Notes under the pieces: model-generated
Told to the model about the DNA's origin: nothing
The model's database searches: none
The model's input: only the letters and a program-made list of their open reading frames with translations
Position numbers and translations under genes: made by a program
In this document: piece by piece, positions 7,765 to 16,666 of the stretch
Position numbering within the stretch: position 1 is the stretch's first letter
How the letters are laid out: every line of letters starts with the position of its first letter
Assembly: GCA_021791495.1 (NCBI GenBank)
Contig: JAJYWN010000062.1
Span: 1-40,897 of the forward strand
DNA from: Bacillota bacterium
GTDB lineage: Bacteria; Bacillota; Sulfobacillia; JAJYWN01
Length of the DNA: 40,897 nt
Direction of reading: 5' to 3'

Positions 7765-8307
7765 TTACCAAGGGTGCCAGACCATCCCTACCAGGACCCC
7801 GAAAAAGCCCAGCACGACCCCAAAAGCGGAATACGTGAAGACGGGCTGGAGCGTCCAAGCCACGACCAGGTCGAGTTGGAGTGGGATTCCGACCGCGCGC
7901 ATGGCAACCATAACGGCGCCGACGTAGATGGCGAGGCTGATGGCGTTCACCGCCACGAGCAAGGCGAGCAGGGTTCGCGTATCACGGCTGCCGTGGACCA
8001 CCAAGACCCCCGCGAGAGTCATCAGAGCATAGAGGAAGTAGGCTGAAACCTTGAAAGGAGCGAAGCCGGAGAAGTCAACACTGACGAGGATCATCAGAAA
8101 CCCCGACGCGACGGTGACTAAGAGCAGCCAGAGCCTCGACCTTAGCAGGGAGGCCGCCATCATGGATGAAACCAGGGCAGCCTCCGCGTCCAAGGCGCTC
8201 ACGTCAGGATCATGGGCGAAAGGGGCAATAGCCGCGCCGGTAGCCCTCTTGGAATCAGGGCTCATATCAGGCAAAGCGGCACCCCCTCGCCCATCGGACA
8301 CCACCAT
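7765..8307 (-). CDS. Small integral membrane protein of unknown function
   Basis: The 180-aa protein has a soluble N-terminal stretch of about 50 residues and then four hydrophobic segments (roughly 56-76, 85-105, 111-135 and 150-175), ending close after the last. I do not recognise a family. It is the last gene of the minus-strand transporter block, starting 13 bases after the stop of the preceding gene. The ATG at 8307 lacks a strong ribosome binding site. A role linked to the transporter is inferred only from position. Confidence 0.6.
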   Translation of the reverse strand: MVVSDGRGGAALPDMSPDSKRATGAAIAPFAHDPDVSALDAEAALVSSMMAASLLRSRLWLLLVTVASGFLMILVSVDFSGFAPFKVSAYFLYALMTLAGVLVVHGSRDTRTLLALLVAVNAISLAIYVGAVMVAMRAVGIPLQLDLVVAWTLQPVFTYSAFGVVLGFFGVLVGMVWHPW

Positions 8308-8320
8308 AGCAGCAGGGAAC

Positions 8321-8869
8321 TCATTTATCGGCCGTCACGGTCACTGGGAACTTCGGCCGCACGCCGGGCATCAGCACCAGGGCCCGCCCCCGGAGGCGCC
8401 AGCGGCCGGCGGCGCGCCGATTGCCACTGTCGCCCACCACCGCCGCGAAATAGGGGTCCAGGACCAGGTCGTACTTGAAAGCCGTGGTCTTTCCGGCCTC
8501 CAGAGCAGCATCGGCGAGCGAATTGGGGTTGGTCACCACGAACTTGTCGCCCCGGTACAGGCTGAAGGACAGTTCCTCCAGGTCCAGGGTAATGGCCGCA
8601 TCGTTGTGCACTTCGACCGACACCGAAAGCCGGCTGGCGGCTTGGTCCCAAACCACGTCGACCAGGGTGAACCGGAGTGACCGGACGGCGGTCGTGCTCT
8701 CGACAAACCGATCCAGGGTCACCCAGGCGCACCATGCCAATGCCGCCGTCAGCGCTATCGCCGCACCCCAGAAGGACCACGTCGCTATCCGGGCCCTGGT
8801 CCATGTGGTGCGGGCGGGCGCGCGGGCGGGCGGCTTGAGGCCGGCCCCGCCCCCAGTCTCCAGTGTCAC
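8321..8869 (-). CDS. Membrane-anchored protein with LEA-type-2-like beta domain
   Basis: The 182-aa product has a short basic N-terminus, one membrane helix (about 24-47) and an exported beta-rich domain. The segment with SRLSVSVEVHN and later LSFSLYRG resembles the late-embryogenesis (LEA14, water-stress) type of domain; this is a weak resemblance. I chose the GTG at 8869 because it overlaps the stop of the permease gene as GTGA, a sign of translational coupling; the frame is open further upstream inside the permease gene. The coupling suggests the same operon as the transporter, but its function is unknown. Confidence 0.65.
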   Translation of the reverse strand: MTLETGGGAGLKPPARAPARTTWTRARIATWSFWGAAIALTAALAWCAWVTLDRFVESTTAVRSLRFTLVDVVWDQAASRLSVSVEVHNDAAITLDLEELSFSLYRGDKFVVTNPNSLADAALEAGKTTAFKYDLVLDPYFAAVVGDSGNRRAAGRWRLRGRALVLMPGVRPKFPVTVTADK

Positions 8870-9756
8870 GACAGTTTCCCGCGCAACCTCGGATCCAGCG
8901 TGTCGCGCAGCCCGTCGCCGATAAGGTTGACGGACAGCACACTCGCCATAATAGCGAGGCCCGGGAAGGTCGCCGCCCACCAGCAGACCCGGATGAAAGC
9001 CCGTGACTCCGACAGCATCAAACCCCATTCGGGTGTCGGCGGTTGCGCGCCCAGCCCCAGGTAGCCCAGGGACGCGGCCGACAGAATGGAACCGCCGACG
9101 CCGAGGGTGGTGAACACGATGATGGGCGCCAGGACGTTTCCAAGGATATGGCGGAACATGATGCGCGCGTCGGTGGCGCCGGCGGCCTTGGCGGCAGTGA
9201 CGAAATCGGTCTCCTTGATGGAGAGAACGGTGCTCCGCACCAGGCGCGCCCAGCGCGGCGTGTTACCGATACCAACCGCCACCATGACGTTCATTAACCC
9301 CGGGCCAAGCCAGATGATGATCACCAACGCCAGTAGCAGTCCGGGGAAGGCCAGCATGATATCGACCAACCCGCTGATGACGGCGTCCACCCAACCGCCC
9401 GCGAAGCCAGAGATGAGGCCCAAGACCACACCGGCGCCCCCGCCGATGGCCACGGAGACGAACCCGACGATCAGCGACAGCCTGGACCCAAAGAGCAGGC
9501 GCGAGAGCACATCCCGCCCCAGCTGGTCGGTGCCCAGGATATGCTTGGCGCTGGGCGGCACTAACTGCTCGTTCCTGCTGATGGCGATTGGGTCATACGG
9601 CGCGATCCAGGGGGCGAAGATGGCGCCGGCGGCGAGAAACGCCACGATGACGGTGCCGATCACCACACCCTTGATCTTGAAGAGCCGCTTCAGCGTGCTC
9701 TGCGCACCGGATTGTTCCCCTTCCGCCGCTTCCACTGGTGCTTCCATTACCGCCAT
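8866..9756 (-). CDS. dppC: Peptide ABC transporter permease, DppC/OppC type
   Basis: The 296-aa inner-membrane permease has the family's early HILGTDQLGRDVLSR signature, about six membrane segments, and the EAA-like loop with AAKAAGATDARIMFRHILGN that contacts the ATPase. The N-terminal cytoplasmic part before the first helix is acidic. It follows the DppB gene by 22 bases and overlaps the next gene by four. Its substrate cannot be read from sequence; the class carries di- and oligopeptides, nickel or other solutes. Confidence 0.92.
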   Translation of the reverse strand: MAVMEAPVEAAEGEQSGAQSTLKRLFKIKGVVIGTVIVAFLAAGAIFAPWIAPYDPIAISRNEQLVPPSAKHILGTDQLGRDVLSRLLFGSRLSLIVGFVSVAIGGGAGVVLGLISGFAGGWVDAVISGLVDIMLAFPGLLLALVIIIWLGPGLMNVMVAVGIGNTPRWARLVRSTVLSIKETDFVTAAKAAGATDARIMFRHILGNVLAPIIVFTTLGVGGSILSAASLGYLGLGAQPPTPEWGLMLSESRAFIRVCWWAATFPGLAIMASVLSVNLIGDGLRDTLDPRLRGKLS

Positions 9757-9778
9757 TGGTTACACCTCCCGCCCCGGC

Positions 9779-10732
9779 TCACTTATACCTGATCCGCGGA
9801 TCCAGCAGCCCGTAGCAGATATCCACCAGAAGGTTCGCCAGCACGTATGACACCGCCATCATCAGAACCGTTACCTGTACCACCGGATAGTCCTTTTCGT
9901 TGATGGCGTCGACGGCGATGCGTCCCAGCCCGGGGCGGCCGAAGACGTTTTCCACGATGACCGAGCCACCCAGCATGTGTCCTAGAGAAAGCCCCACCAC
10001 AGTGATGACGGGGATCATGGCGTTACGCATGGCATGCTTGAAGACCACCAGGCGCTCGGCCAACCCCTTGGACCGGGCGGTGACGATATACTCCTGACGC
10101 ATCACCTCAAGCAGGCTTGACCGGGTCAGCCGGGCCACCATGGCTGCCCCGCCGATACCCATGGTGAAGGCGGGCAGGACCAGGTGTTTCCATGAACCGG
10201 CGCCGATGGGCGGCAGCCACCCCAGTTTCAGGCCGAAGAGGAGCATCAGCATCAGTCCCAACCAGAAGCTGGGGGCACACACGCCACCCACGGCCAAGAT
10301 CATCGAAATAGTGTCGATCCAGGTGTGCTCTTTGACGGCGGCGATCACCCCCAGCACCACCCCCAGGACGATGCTGATGGCCATGCCGGCCAGACTCAGT
10401 TCGATGGTGTAGGGCGCGTTCTTTGCGATCATGGTCATGACTGTGCGCTTCGTGCGCCAGGAGGTGCCGAAGTCACCGTGCAATGCGTTCCAGACGAATC
10501 GTCCAAACTGGATGTACAACGGCCGGTCCAACCCCAACTGGTGCCGCAGGGCCTCGATCTCCGCGTCGGTCAGGGCGCCCTCTATCGTCGGGGCCGTTCC
10601 GGTCTGGTGCTGCATCACCAGTTCCCTGACCGGGTCGACCGGAAGGAAATGGAGCACCAGGAAGACCAGGAGAGAAACCCCTAGTAGGACAGGAACGGCC
10701 AGCAGTAGCTTTCGGACGATGTATCCTCTCAT
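9779..10732 (-). CDS. dppB: Peptide ABC transporter permease, DppB/OppB type
   Basis: The 317-aa permease begins with MRGYIVRKLLLAVPVLLGVS, the usual first helix of DppB/OppB. The periplasmic loop has LGLDRPLYIQFGRFVWNALHGDFG, and the ATPase-contact loop reads VTARSKGLAERLVVFKHAMRNA. The ATG at 10732 follows GAGGGACC. It is the middle gene of binding protein, DppB, DppC. An intercistronic hairpin separates it from the binding-protein gene. Confidence 0.92.
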   Translation of the reverse strand: MRGYIVRKLLLAVPVLLGVSLLVFLVLHFLPVDPVRELVMQHQTGTAPTIEGALTDAEIEALRHQLGLDRPLYIQFGRFVWNALHGDFGTSWRTKRTVMTMIAKNAPYTIELSLAGMAISIVLGVVLGVIAAVKEHTWIDTISMILAVGGVCAPSFWLGLMLMLLFGLKLGWLPPIGAGSWKHLVLPAFTMGIGGAAMVARLTRSSLLEVMRQEYIVTARSKGLAERLVVFKHAMRNAMIPVITVVGLSLGHMLGGSVIVENVFGRPGLGRIAVDAINEKDYPVVQVTVLMMAVSYVLANLLVDICYGLLDPRIRYK

Positions 10733-10803
10733 GGTCCCTCGAGACCCCCTATCGGATCTTCGGCGGCAGGTTGAATCGGTGCCGGCTGGGCCCGCAGGTC
10801 CAA

Positions 10804-10840
10804 AACATGGCATGCCCCATCGGAAGAGGCATGCCATGTT
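10804..10840 (-). other. Hairpin between binding-protein and permease genes
   Basis: AACATGGCATGCC (10804-10816) pairs perfectly with its reverse complement (10828-10840) around an 11-nt loop. On the minus strand it lies after the binding-protein stop and before the DppB start. No U-run follows. Such hairpins commonly protect the upstream message so that binding protein is made in excess over the permeases. Confidence 0.6.
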
Positions 10841-10863
10841 CTGCGACCCACATCACTCCGTGG

Positions 10864-12456
10864 TTACTTCGTGGTCACAGGCTTTGTCAGGATCAGCAAG
10901 GGGTTGCCGTTGGCGTCAAACTTGAAACCGGTAACCTTCTTCTTGTTAATGGCCCAGACGTAGGTGTCCTCATGGGAAGGAATCCACCAGCCGTTGCTCA
11001 TGATGTACTTCTGGGCGTCAATGTAGAGCTGCTTGCGGTCTTCGGCGGGCATGGCCTCGTTGCGGCCCTTGTCCAGCATCTGGTCCAGATTCTGGTCGGC
11101 GATCTTGGTACGGTTGAACCGTGAGCCGCCGGTGATCTGCGACGAGTGGAAGGCGCTCCACAAGACGCCCGGGTCGGTGCCGGAGAGGCCGAGTCGGGCG
11201 ACTTCGTATTCGTTATCCGCCATCCTTTTTACGGTCGCTTCATAGGCCATGGACTCTAGGATGGCGTCGAACCCCACGGCACGCCATTGGGTTACCGCGA
11301 CTTCGTGGTTCTTGCCTGCGGTGGTCACCAGGCGGATCTTGAGCGTCTTCCCGTTCTTTTCGCGGATACCGGTCTTTGGGTTGACGATCCAGCCGGCTTC
11401 GTCCAAGAGCTTCTTGGCCTTCTCGGGGTCGTACTTGTATTCCGTCTTGGAATCGGCCCAGAAAGCGACGTTGCCGGAGGCCAGGGCCGAGTTGGCCGCG
11501 GGGTTCACACCGAAGAAGGCGAGCTGGCTGAGTTCTTCCCGGTTAAGGGCGTAGATCATGGCCAGGCGGACGTTCTTCTCGTTCGTGGGCGACCGGGTGA
11601 CGTTCGGCATGTAGCCCTGCGGCAGGCCGCCTGACAGGTACCGCATGATCTGGAAGTCGGCGCTCTTTTCCAGCCGCGGGACTTCGATATTCGGCGGCTG
11701 GAAGATCATGTCGACTTCGCCTTTCTCCAAGGCCACGATGCGCGAGGTTTCTTCCGGGATGATCTTAAAGACGATCTTGTCGTAGGTCGGAGGCGCCAGG
11801 AAGTCGGGCGCTTTATACTCTTTGTTCTTTAGAAGGACCAGAGTGTTCTCATCCGGCCAAGGTGACTGCACCGTGTACGGTCCATAAGCCACCGGATTCA
11901 TGGTATACTCGGTGCCTTTGGCCTTAATGGCGTTGAGCGAGTTGGGAGAAGCCCAAGTCCCCGTAAAGTGGTTGATGATGCGGTTGTACGGGTTCTTGAA
12001 AGTAACCTTGAAAGTCAGGTCGTCGACCTTCGCGTAATCCTTGACGGTCTCGAGGTTCCGGACCTGGAGCGACGCGGTCTTCGGGTCCTTGATGCGATCG
12101 AAGTTCCCAATCATCAAGTCCGTATTGATCGGCGTCCCATCCGATAGTTTCAAGCCCTTTTTCAGCTTGATAGTAATCTCGGTCATTTCTTTATTGACCG
12201 TCCAGCCTTCCGCGAGCCCCGGTTTGAAGTTGCCCGGTTCCACTTCATAGATCAGGGGCTCATAGATGGACGCGTCGGGCATGGCGTCCCAACGTGAAGC
12301 ATGAACCGCTGGGTCAAGGCTGCTGAATTTCGCATACCACCCGATGTTGAGAACTTTCCCTTCCTTATTGGCCGTTCCCGATTTTCCGCACCCGGAAACG
12401 GCTAGGCCTACCAGAACGACGACGAGCGCCAAGGCCAACCAACGATTGCGCGGCAA
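10864..12456 (-). CDS. Peptide-type ABC transporter substrate-binding lipoprotein (family 5)
   Basis: The 530-aa lipoprotein has a signal peptide with lipobox V-S-G-C (lipidated Cys23) and the solute-binding family 5 body, for example the early LNIGWYAKFSSLDPAVH and the central VRLAMIYALNREEL. It captures substrate outside the cell for the permeases encoded downstream. The start is TTG at 12456 with AGGGAGGG before it, chosen because the signal peptide begins there. It is divergent from the amidohydrolase pair, so a shared control region at 12457-12598 is likely, although no clear promoter stands out there. Peptides are the most likely substrate given the neighbouring hydrolases. Confidence 0.9.
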   Translation of the reverse strand: MPRNRWLALALVVVLVGLAVSGCGKSGTANKEGKVLNIGWYAKFSSLDPAVHASRWDAMPDASIYEPLIYEVEPGNFKPGLAEGWTVNKEMTEITIKLKKGLKLSDGTPINTDLMIGNFDRIKDPKTASLQVRNLETVKDYAKVDDLTFKVTFKNPYNRIINHFTGTWASPNSLNAIKAKGTEYTMNPVAYGPYTVQSPWPDENTLVLLKNKEYKAPDFLAPPTYDKIVFKIIPEETSRIVALEKGEVDMIFQPPNIEVPRLEKSADFQIMRYLSGGLPQGYMPNVTRSPTNEKNVRLAMIYALNREELSQLAFFGVNPAANSALASGNVAFWADSKTEYKYDPEKAKKLLDEAGWIVNPKTGIREKNGKTLKIRLVTTAGKNHEVAVTQWRAVGFDAILESMAYEATVKRMADNEYEVARLGLSGTDPGVLWSAFHSSQITGGSRFNRTKIADQNLDQMLDKGRNEAMPAEDRKQLYIDAQKYIMSNGWWIPSHEDTYVWAINKKKVTGFKFDANGNPLLILTKPVTTK

Positions 12457-12598
12457 CCTGGTATTCCCTCCCTAGTCGGAGAATTGGGACTTGATTCTAC
12501 TTTCCGACCAGGAATCCTTTCCCAAGTAAACGAATTCCAGATTGTGATTTCATGCGGGTTAGCAGCATTTTCAGCAGATGAAAGGAGCCGGAAAAAGG

Positions 12599-13936
12599 AT
12601 GTCTGGGCGGATCGTCGTCAGGGCCGGATTGTTAATCGATGGCAACGGCAACGCATGGAAAAACCGCAGTGTGGTGGTAAAGAGTAGGAGCATCGAAGGG
12701 GTAGTGGAGTCGGAAGACTGTCACGTCCTCCCGGGCGATGAGGTCATCGACGCCTCCGCCTACACCGTGATGCCCGGCCTCATCGACTGCCACGTCCACA
12801 CGCGCAGCTCGGGTGACCCGAAGGACCGGGGGTTCGATTCCACCCAGACCAGCATTCCCACCTTCGCCTACCGTGCGCTCCTCAACGCCCATAAGGATCT
12901 GGAGGCCGGCTTCACCACCATCCGCGACATGGCCAGCATCGGGTACGTGGACATCTCGCTGCGCGATACCTTCGAGCGCGGCGATTTCCCGGGCCCGCGG
13001 ATGCGCGTGGTCGGCTACGGTCTGACCCAATGGGGCGGGCACATGCACCACTTCCTGCGACCGGGGCTCGACATGGTGGAGAGCACCGGAGTGGTGAATA
13101 ACCCGGCCGAGGCCCAGTCTGCCGCCCGCTACCAGATCGGACGCGGCGCCGACGGTATCAAGTTCAACTCGGGCGTGGGCAAGTTGGTGGACGGCAAGAT
13201 CGTGATGGAGCAGGAGATGGACTACGACCTGATGGCGGTGGCGGTCAAGGAGGCGCGCAAGGTCGGTGCCTGGAGCGCAACCCACTGCCACGGTGGACGG
13301 GGTGCCACCGACGCTATCCTGGCGGGCGTGACGTCTATCGAGCACGGCCATTGGCTGACCGACGAGCACTTCGATCTGATGTTGAGGAACGGTACCATCT
13401 TCGTCCCGACCATGTGCCCGAACGAAAAGCGGTACGAGCGCGGGAAAGACCGGACGGGGAGCGGGCCGGAGTTTTGGGAGTGGCTGGAGCGGGAGACGGA
13501 GGACAAGATCGACACGCTGGCCCGGGCCATGAAGGCCGGGGTGCCCATCGCGGCGGGGAGCGACGCCGGGACCAACTACAACTTCCACGGCGAGAACGCG
13601 CGGGAGATGGAGTTCCTGGTCATGCGGGGCATGCCGCCGATGATGGCTATCGTGGCGGGGACGAAGATCGCCGCCATGACGGCGAAGCTGGACCACAAGA
13701 TCGGGACCCTGGACGCCGGCAAGTGGGCGGACGTCATCGTGGTGAACGGTAATCCGGTGGAAAACATCAAGGTCTTGAACGATAAGGCCAACATCCTTCT
13801 CATCATGAAGGACGGCAAGGTTACGATCGAGCGCGGACCGTCCCTGCGGTCGGTGGTGCCAGCCGAGGCTACGGCCGCGGCGGCCAGCGCGGGGTCCGGC
13901 ACGGGCTGGGGCGCCGCGGAAGGGGGGCGCGTCTAA
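12599..13936 (+). CDS. Metal-dependent amidohydrolase, prolidase/imidazolonepropionase-like (copy 1)
   Basis: The 445-aa TIM-barrel hydrolase of the amidohydrolase superfamily carries the metal motif DCHVHTR (His65, His67), a candidate bridging lysine in GADGIKFN, histidines in THCHGG and EHGHWL, and the late aspartate in AAGSDAG. Members of this subgroup often cleave Xaa-Pro or other dipeptides, or cyclic amides; the substrate here is not known. The start at 12599 follows AAAGGAG; an ATG at 12578 is possible. The C-terminus carries an Ala/Gly-rich tail. Its stop overlaps the start of a close paralogue by one base (TAATG). It is divergent from the peptide-binding protein gene. Confidence 0.88.
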   Translation: MSGRIVVRAGLLIDGNGNAWKNRSVVVKSRSIEGVVESEDCHVLPGDEVIDASAYTVMPGLIDCHVHTRSSGDPKDRGFDSTQTSIPTFAYRALLNAHKDLEAGFTTIRDMASIGYVDISLRDTFERGDFPGPRMRVVGYGLTQWGGHMHHFLRPGLDMVESTGVVNNPAEAQSAARYQIGRGADGIKFNSGVGKLVDGKIVMEQEMDYDLMAVAVKEARKVGAWSATHCHGGRGATDAILAGVTSIEHGHWLTDEHFDLMLRNGTIFVPTMCPNEKRYERGKDRTGSGPEFWEWLERETEDKIDTLARAMKAGVPIAAGSDAGTNYNFHGENAREMEFLVMRGMPPMMAIVAGTKIAAMTAKLDHKIGTLDAGKWADVIVVNGNPVENIKVLNDKANILLIMKDGKVTIERGPSLRSVVPAEATAAAASAGSGTGWGAAEGGRV

Positions 13937-15234
13937 TGTCGAGTTCCTCCGGTTCTTCCATCTCCAGCCCCAGCTCCAACGGCGCCCGGCTAGTCATCAA
14001 GGCCGGTCTGCTCATCGACGGCAACGGCGGGCAGGCGCGCGACCAGGTGGTCGTGGTGAACGGAAGAAACATCGAGGGCGTTTACCCCTTGAACCCTTTC
14101 CAGCCGCGCCCCGACGACAAGGTGATCGACGCTGCCCAATATACCGTCATGCCGGGCCTCATCGACTGCCACGTGCACACCCGCAGCACGGGCGACCCGC
14201 GCGATCAGCGGACGGCGTACACGACTAGCGTGCCGGATTTCGCCTATCGGTCCTTAAGGAACGCCCAGAAAGACTTGGAGGCCGGGTACACCACACTACG
14301 GGATATGGCCAGCATCAATTATGTCGATGTGGCCCTTCGGGACGCCATCGAGCGTGGCGATTTCAAGGGGCCGCGGCTGCGCGTATCGGGCTGGGGCTTG
14401 ACGCAGTGGGGCGGGCACATGCACCGCTTTATGCGGCCGGGGCTGGACATGGTCGAGAGCAAGGGCGTCGTCAATAACCCGGGCGAGGCGCAATCGGCGG
14501 CCCGCTATAACATCGGGCGGGGCGTGGACGGCCTCAAGTTCAACACGGGCGGCGGCGTGCTGGACGATAACGGGAAAATGGTGATCCATCAGGAAATGGA
14601 TTACGCGATGCTGCGGGCGGCGGTCAAGGAAGCCGAGAAGGTGGGTGCCTGGACCGCTACCCACTGCCACGGGGGGCAGGGGGCGACTGATGCGATACTG
14701 GCGGGGGTATTCTCGATCGAGCACGGGCACTGGCTGACGGACGAGCAGTTCGCGCAGATGTTGGAGCGGGGCACTATCTTCGTCCCGACCTTGTGCGCGA
14801 ACGAGAACCGCTACCGGCTGGGGCCGGCGGCGGTAGACCACGACGAGAAGGCGTGGCGGTGGCTGGAGATCGTCATGGAAGACAAGACAGACACGGTCAA
14901 GAAGGCCATGAAAGCGGGGGTGCCTGTGGCGGCGGGGAGCGACGCCGGAATGGTGCACACCTACCACGGCGAGTGTGCGCGGGAAATGGAGTACCTGGTC
15001 AGGCGGGCCATGACGCCCATGCAGGCCATCGTGGCCAGCACGAAGACGGCGGCCATGGCGACGAAGCTGGACCATAAGACCGGGACGCTGGACGCTGGTA
15101 AGTGGGCGGACGTCATCGTGGTGAAGGGTAACCCCTTGGACGATATCAGTATCCTGACCGATAAGAACAACATCTTGCTGGTCATGAAAGACGGCAAAGT
15201 GATGGTTGAGCGGGGGCCGAAGCTGGCGGCGTAA
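13936..15234 (+). CDS. Metal-dependent amidohydrolase (copy 2, paralogue of the preceding gene)
   Basis: The 432-aa protein matches its upstream neighbour nearly residue for residue through the barrel: DCHVHTR (His79, His81), GVDGLKFNTGG, THCHGG, EHGHWL and AAGSDAG. It begins with a Ser-rich stretch (MSSSSGSSISSPSSNG) in place of the neighbour's short start and lacks the Ala/Gly tail. The ATG shares its first base with the previous stop, so translation is coupled. The two may have different substrates or form a hetero-oligomer; this is inference. A tandem duplication is the simplest origin. Confidence 0.88.
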   Translation: MSSSSGSSISSPSSNGARLVIKAGLLIDGNGGQARDQVVVVNGRNIEGVYPLNPFQPRPDDKVIDAAQYTVMPGLIDCHVHTRSTGDPRDQRTAYTTSVPDFAYRSLRNAQKDLEAGYTTLRDMASINYVDVALRDAIERGDFKGPRLRVSGWGLTQWGGHMHRFMRPGLDMVESKGVVNNPGEAQSAARYNIGRGVDGLKFNTGGGVLDDNGKMVIHQEMDYAMLRAAVKEAEKVGAWTATHCHGGQGATDAILAGVFSIEHGHWLTDEQFAQMLERGTIFVPTLCANENRYRLGPAAVDHDEKAWRWLEIVMEDKTDTVKKAMKAGVPVAAGSDAGMVHTYHGECAREMEYLVRRAMTPMQAIVASTKTAAMATKLDHKTGTLDAGKWADVIVVKGNPLDDISILTDKNNILLVMKDGKVMVERGPKLAA

Positions 15235-15369
15235 AACATGGCGGCCACCGCCGTATCGCGACATCGCCGCCCCTTGGACCGTCGCCGCTCCTTGGACCAG
15301 CGTCGGCCGTTGGAGCGCCGCAGCCCCTTGAGCAGGTAAATGAGTGAATCATCGGAGGTGTAGACATCA

Positions 15370-16047
15370 ATGGTCAAGATCCATCCTCATGCGCCACAGA
15401 CAGTATCGGCCGAGACCCTGGCCCGCCTGAAGAAGATCGCCCCAGCTACACTGGGGCACATGATCGCCACCGGATTCATCGATACCGCCATCCGGCCGCT
15501 CACCGGGACGCAGCGCATTCGCTTCGCCGGCCCGGCCACCACTCTTCAGCCCTACGTCGGCGCGGGCCACATCGCCATCGACGAATGCCAGCCAGGTGAT
15601 GTCCTGGTCATCGCGTGCGGTGGCGAAACCCAGTTGGGGACCTGGGGCGAGATGACCTCCCTGGGCGCCAAGATGCGGGGCGTCGGCGCCGTCATCATCG
15701 ACGGGGCAGTCACCGACGTCTACGAGATCGTCGAGATGGGGCTACCGGTCTACAGCCGCTCCGTCACCGCCCTGCTGGGAACGCCCGAGGACAAGAAGGG
15801 GTGGGACGGCGAGATCAACGGCACCGTGGTCTGCGGTGGCGTGACGGTCCATGCCGGCGACATCGTCCTTGGCGACGAGAACGGCATCGTGGTCATCCCA
15901 CCCGAGAAGGTCCTGGAGCTGCTGGAAGTCGCCGAGCCACGCCAGGCCAGGGAGCCGTTCACGCGGGCGAACCTGCTGTCGGGCAAACCGCTGACGGAGG
16001 TCTCGTCTAGCAGGGCGAAGCCGGAGATCGTCAGGCTAGCGGAGTAA
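15370..16047 (+). CDS. RraA-like / 4-hydroxy-4-methyl-2-oxoglutarate aldolase family protein
   Basis: The 225-aa protein has the RraA/HMG-aldolase fold signature: ACGGETQLGTWGE followed by GAKMRGVGAVIIDGAVTD, where the family binds divalent metal and oxoacid. Members act as aldolases or oxaloacetate decarboxylases, or as inhibitors of RNase E; sequence alone does not decide. The ATG at 15370 follows TCGGAGGTG. It lies 135 bases after the amidohydrolase pair on the same strand, so it probably belongs to that unit. A hairpin with a wobble pair follows at 16110-16130. Confidence 0.85.
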   Translation: MVKIHPHAPQTVSAETLARLKKIAPATLGHMIATGFIDTAIRPLTGTQRIRFAGPATTLQPYVGAGHIAIDECQPGDVLVIACGGETQLGTWGEMTSLGAKMRGVGAVIIDGAVTDVYEIVEMGLPVYSRSVTALLGTPEDKKGWDGEINGTVVCGGVTVHAGDIVLGDENGIVVIPPEKVLELLEVAEPRQAREPFTRANLLSGKPLTEVSSSRAKPEIVRLAE

Positions 16048-16109
16048 TGGATAGGGCTTCACAGGGCAACCTGCTTGGAAGGGCTTCTCGGGGGAGGCTT
16101 CTCAGGAGA

Positions 16110-16138
16110 GGGCTCCCAACCTGGGGGCCCTTCCGTTT
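16110..16138 (+). terminator. Probable intrinsic terminator after the RraA-like gene
   Basis: GGGCTCCC (16110-16117) pairs with GGGGGCCC (16123-16130), including one G-T wobble, and is followed by the pyrimidine-rich TTCCGTTT. It lies about 60 bases after the stop codon. Confidence 0.6.
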
Positions 16139-16192
16139 CTCGCCACGGGTGGTTTGTCAGCAGAGGTGGTTCGTCTGTGGCAAAATGCCACC

Positions 16193-16495
16193 GTCAACTT
16201 CTCTTGACACCTCGGCGACCGTCTCTGTCAAATCTCTTATTCACCCCCCCGCCGCCGGTAAGTCTGAGCCTCCTGCACCGACCCGGAACACCGAAGGTTG
16301 CACAAGGGCATGTCGCCGTGGGAGATGATGGCGCAGCTAAGCCCTTTCCCCAAGCGTCGCGAAGTTCGTTGTTCCCCAACCAGCCTCTTCCGGCCCACCC
16401 GTAAGCCTTATCTTCCGCTCTGGAGCGTCCTTCCAAAGGGGGGGTGCATGGGAAATCTGACACCCCGAAGCCAACAGGTATCAAAAGGATTTGAC
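16193..16495. mobile_element. MITE-like inverted-repeat element, copy A (about 303 bp)
   Basis: The 58-bp ends (16193-16250 and 16438-16495) are inverted repeats identical at about 37 of 58 positions, best at the outer 20 and inner 25. Each starts GTCAA and ends inward with CACCCCCCC. There is no credible gene inside. Copy B at 22861-23153 has ends of exactly the same length and layout and a related interior, including GCGCAGCT and a run leading to CCAAGGGGGGG. A non-autonomous transposable element is the most economical reading. The rest of 16048-16647 holds the terminator above and a GGGTC/GACCC repeat stretch. Confidence 0.7.
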
Positions 16496-16564
16496 ACCCC
16501 CCTCGTCGGCACCTAATGGTGCGCGTCCGATCCGTGGGATTGGACTTCCATGCCCGCTGCCAGT

Positions 16565-16618
16565 CCGCTCGGGTCAGGCCCGCTCGGGTCAGGCCGGCCC
16601 GACCCGACCCGACCCGGC
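16565..16618. repeat. Short GGGTC / GACCC repeat stretch
   Basis: CGCTCGGGTCAGGCC occurs twice in direct order and is followed by tandem GACCC units that are complementary to it. The stretch can fold on itself. It lies between element A and the small minus-strand gene, and no function is evident. Confidence 0.45.
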
Positions 16619-16641
16619 CATTGCCATTAACCACGACAGTG

Positions 16642-16666
16642 CTACTGTCACCTCAAATGACAGTAG
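16642..16666. other. Perfect 9-bp hairpin at the end of the small minus-strand ORF
   Basis: CTACTGTCA (16642-16650) pairs with TGACAGTAG (16658-16666) across a 7-nt loop. It overlaps the last codons and stop of the small ORF. No T-run follows on either strand, so a protein-binding site is as likely as a terminator. Confidence 0.4.

Noticed and set aside
12820-12850. GGTTCGATTCC resembling a tRNA T-loop
   Set aside because: It lies inside the first amidohydrolase gene and no acceptor, D or anticodon arms can be placed around it.
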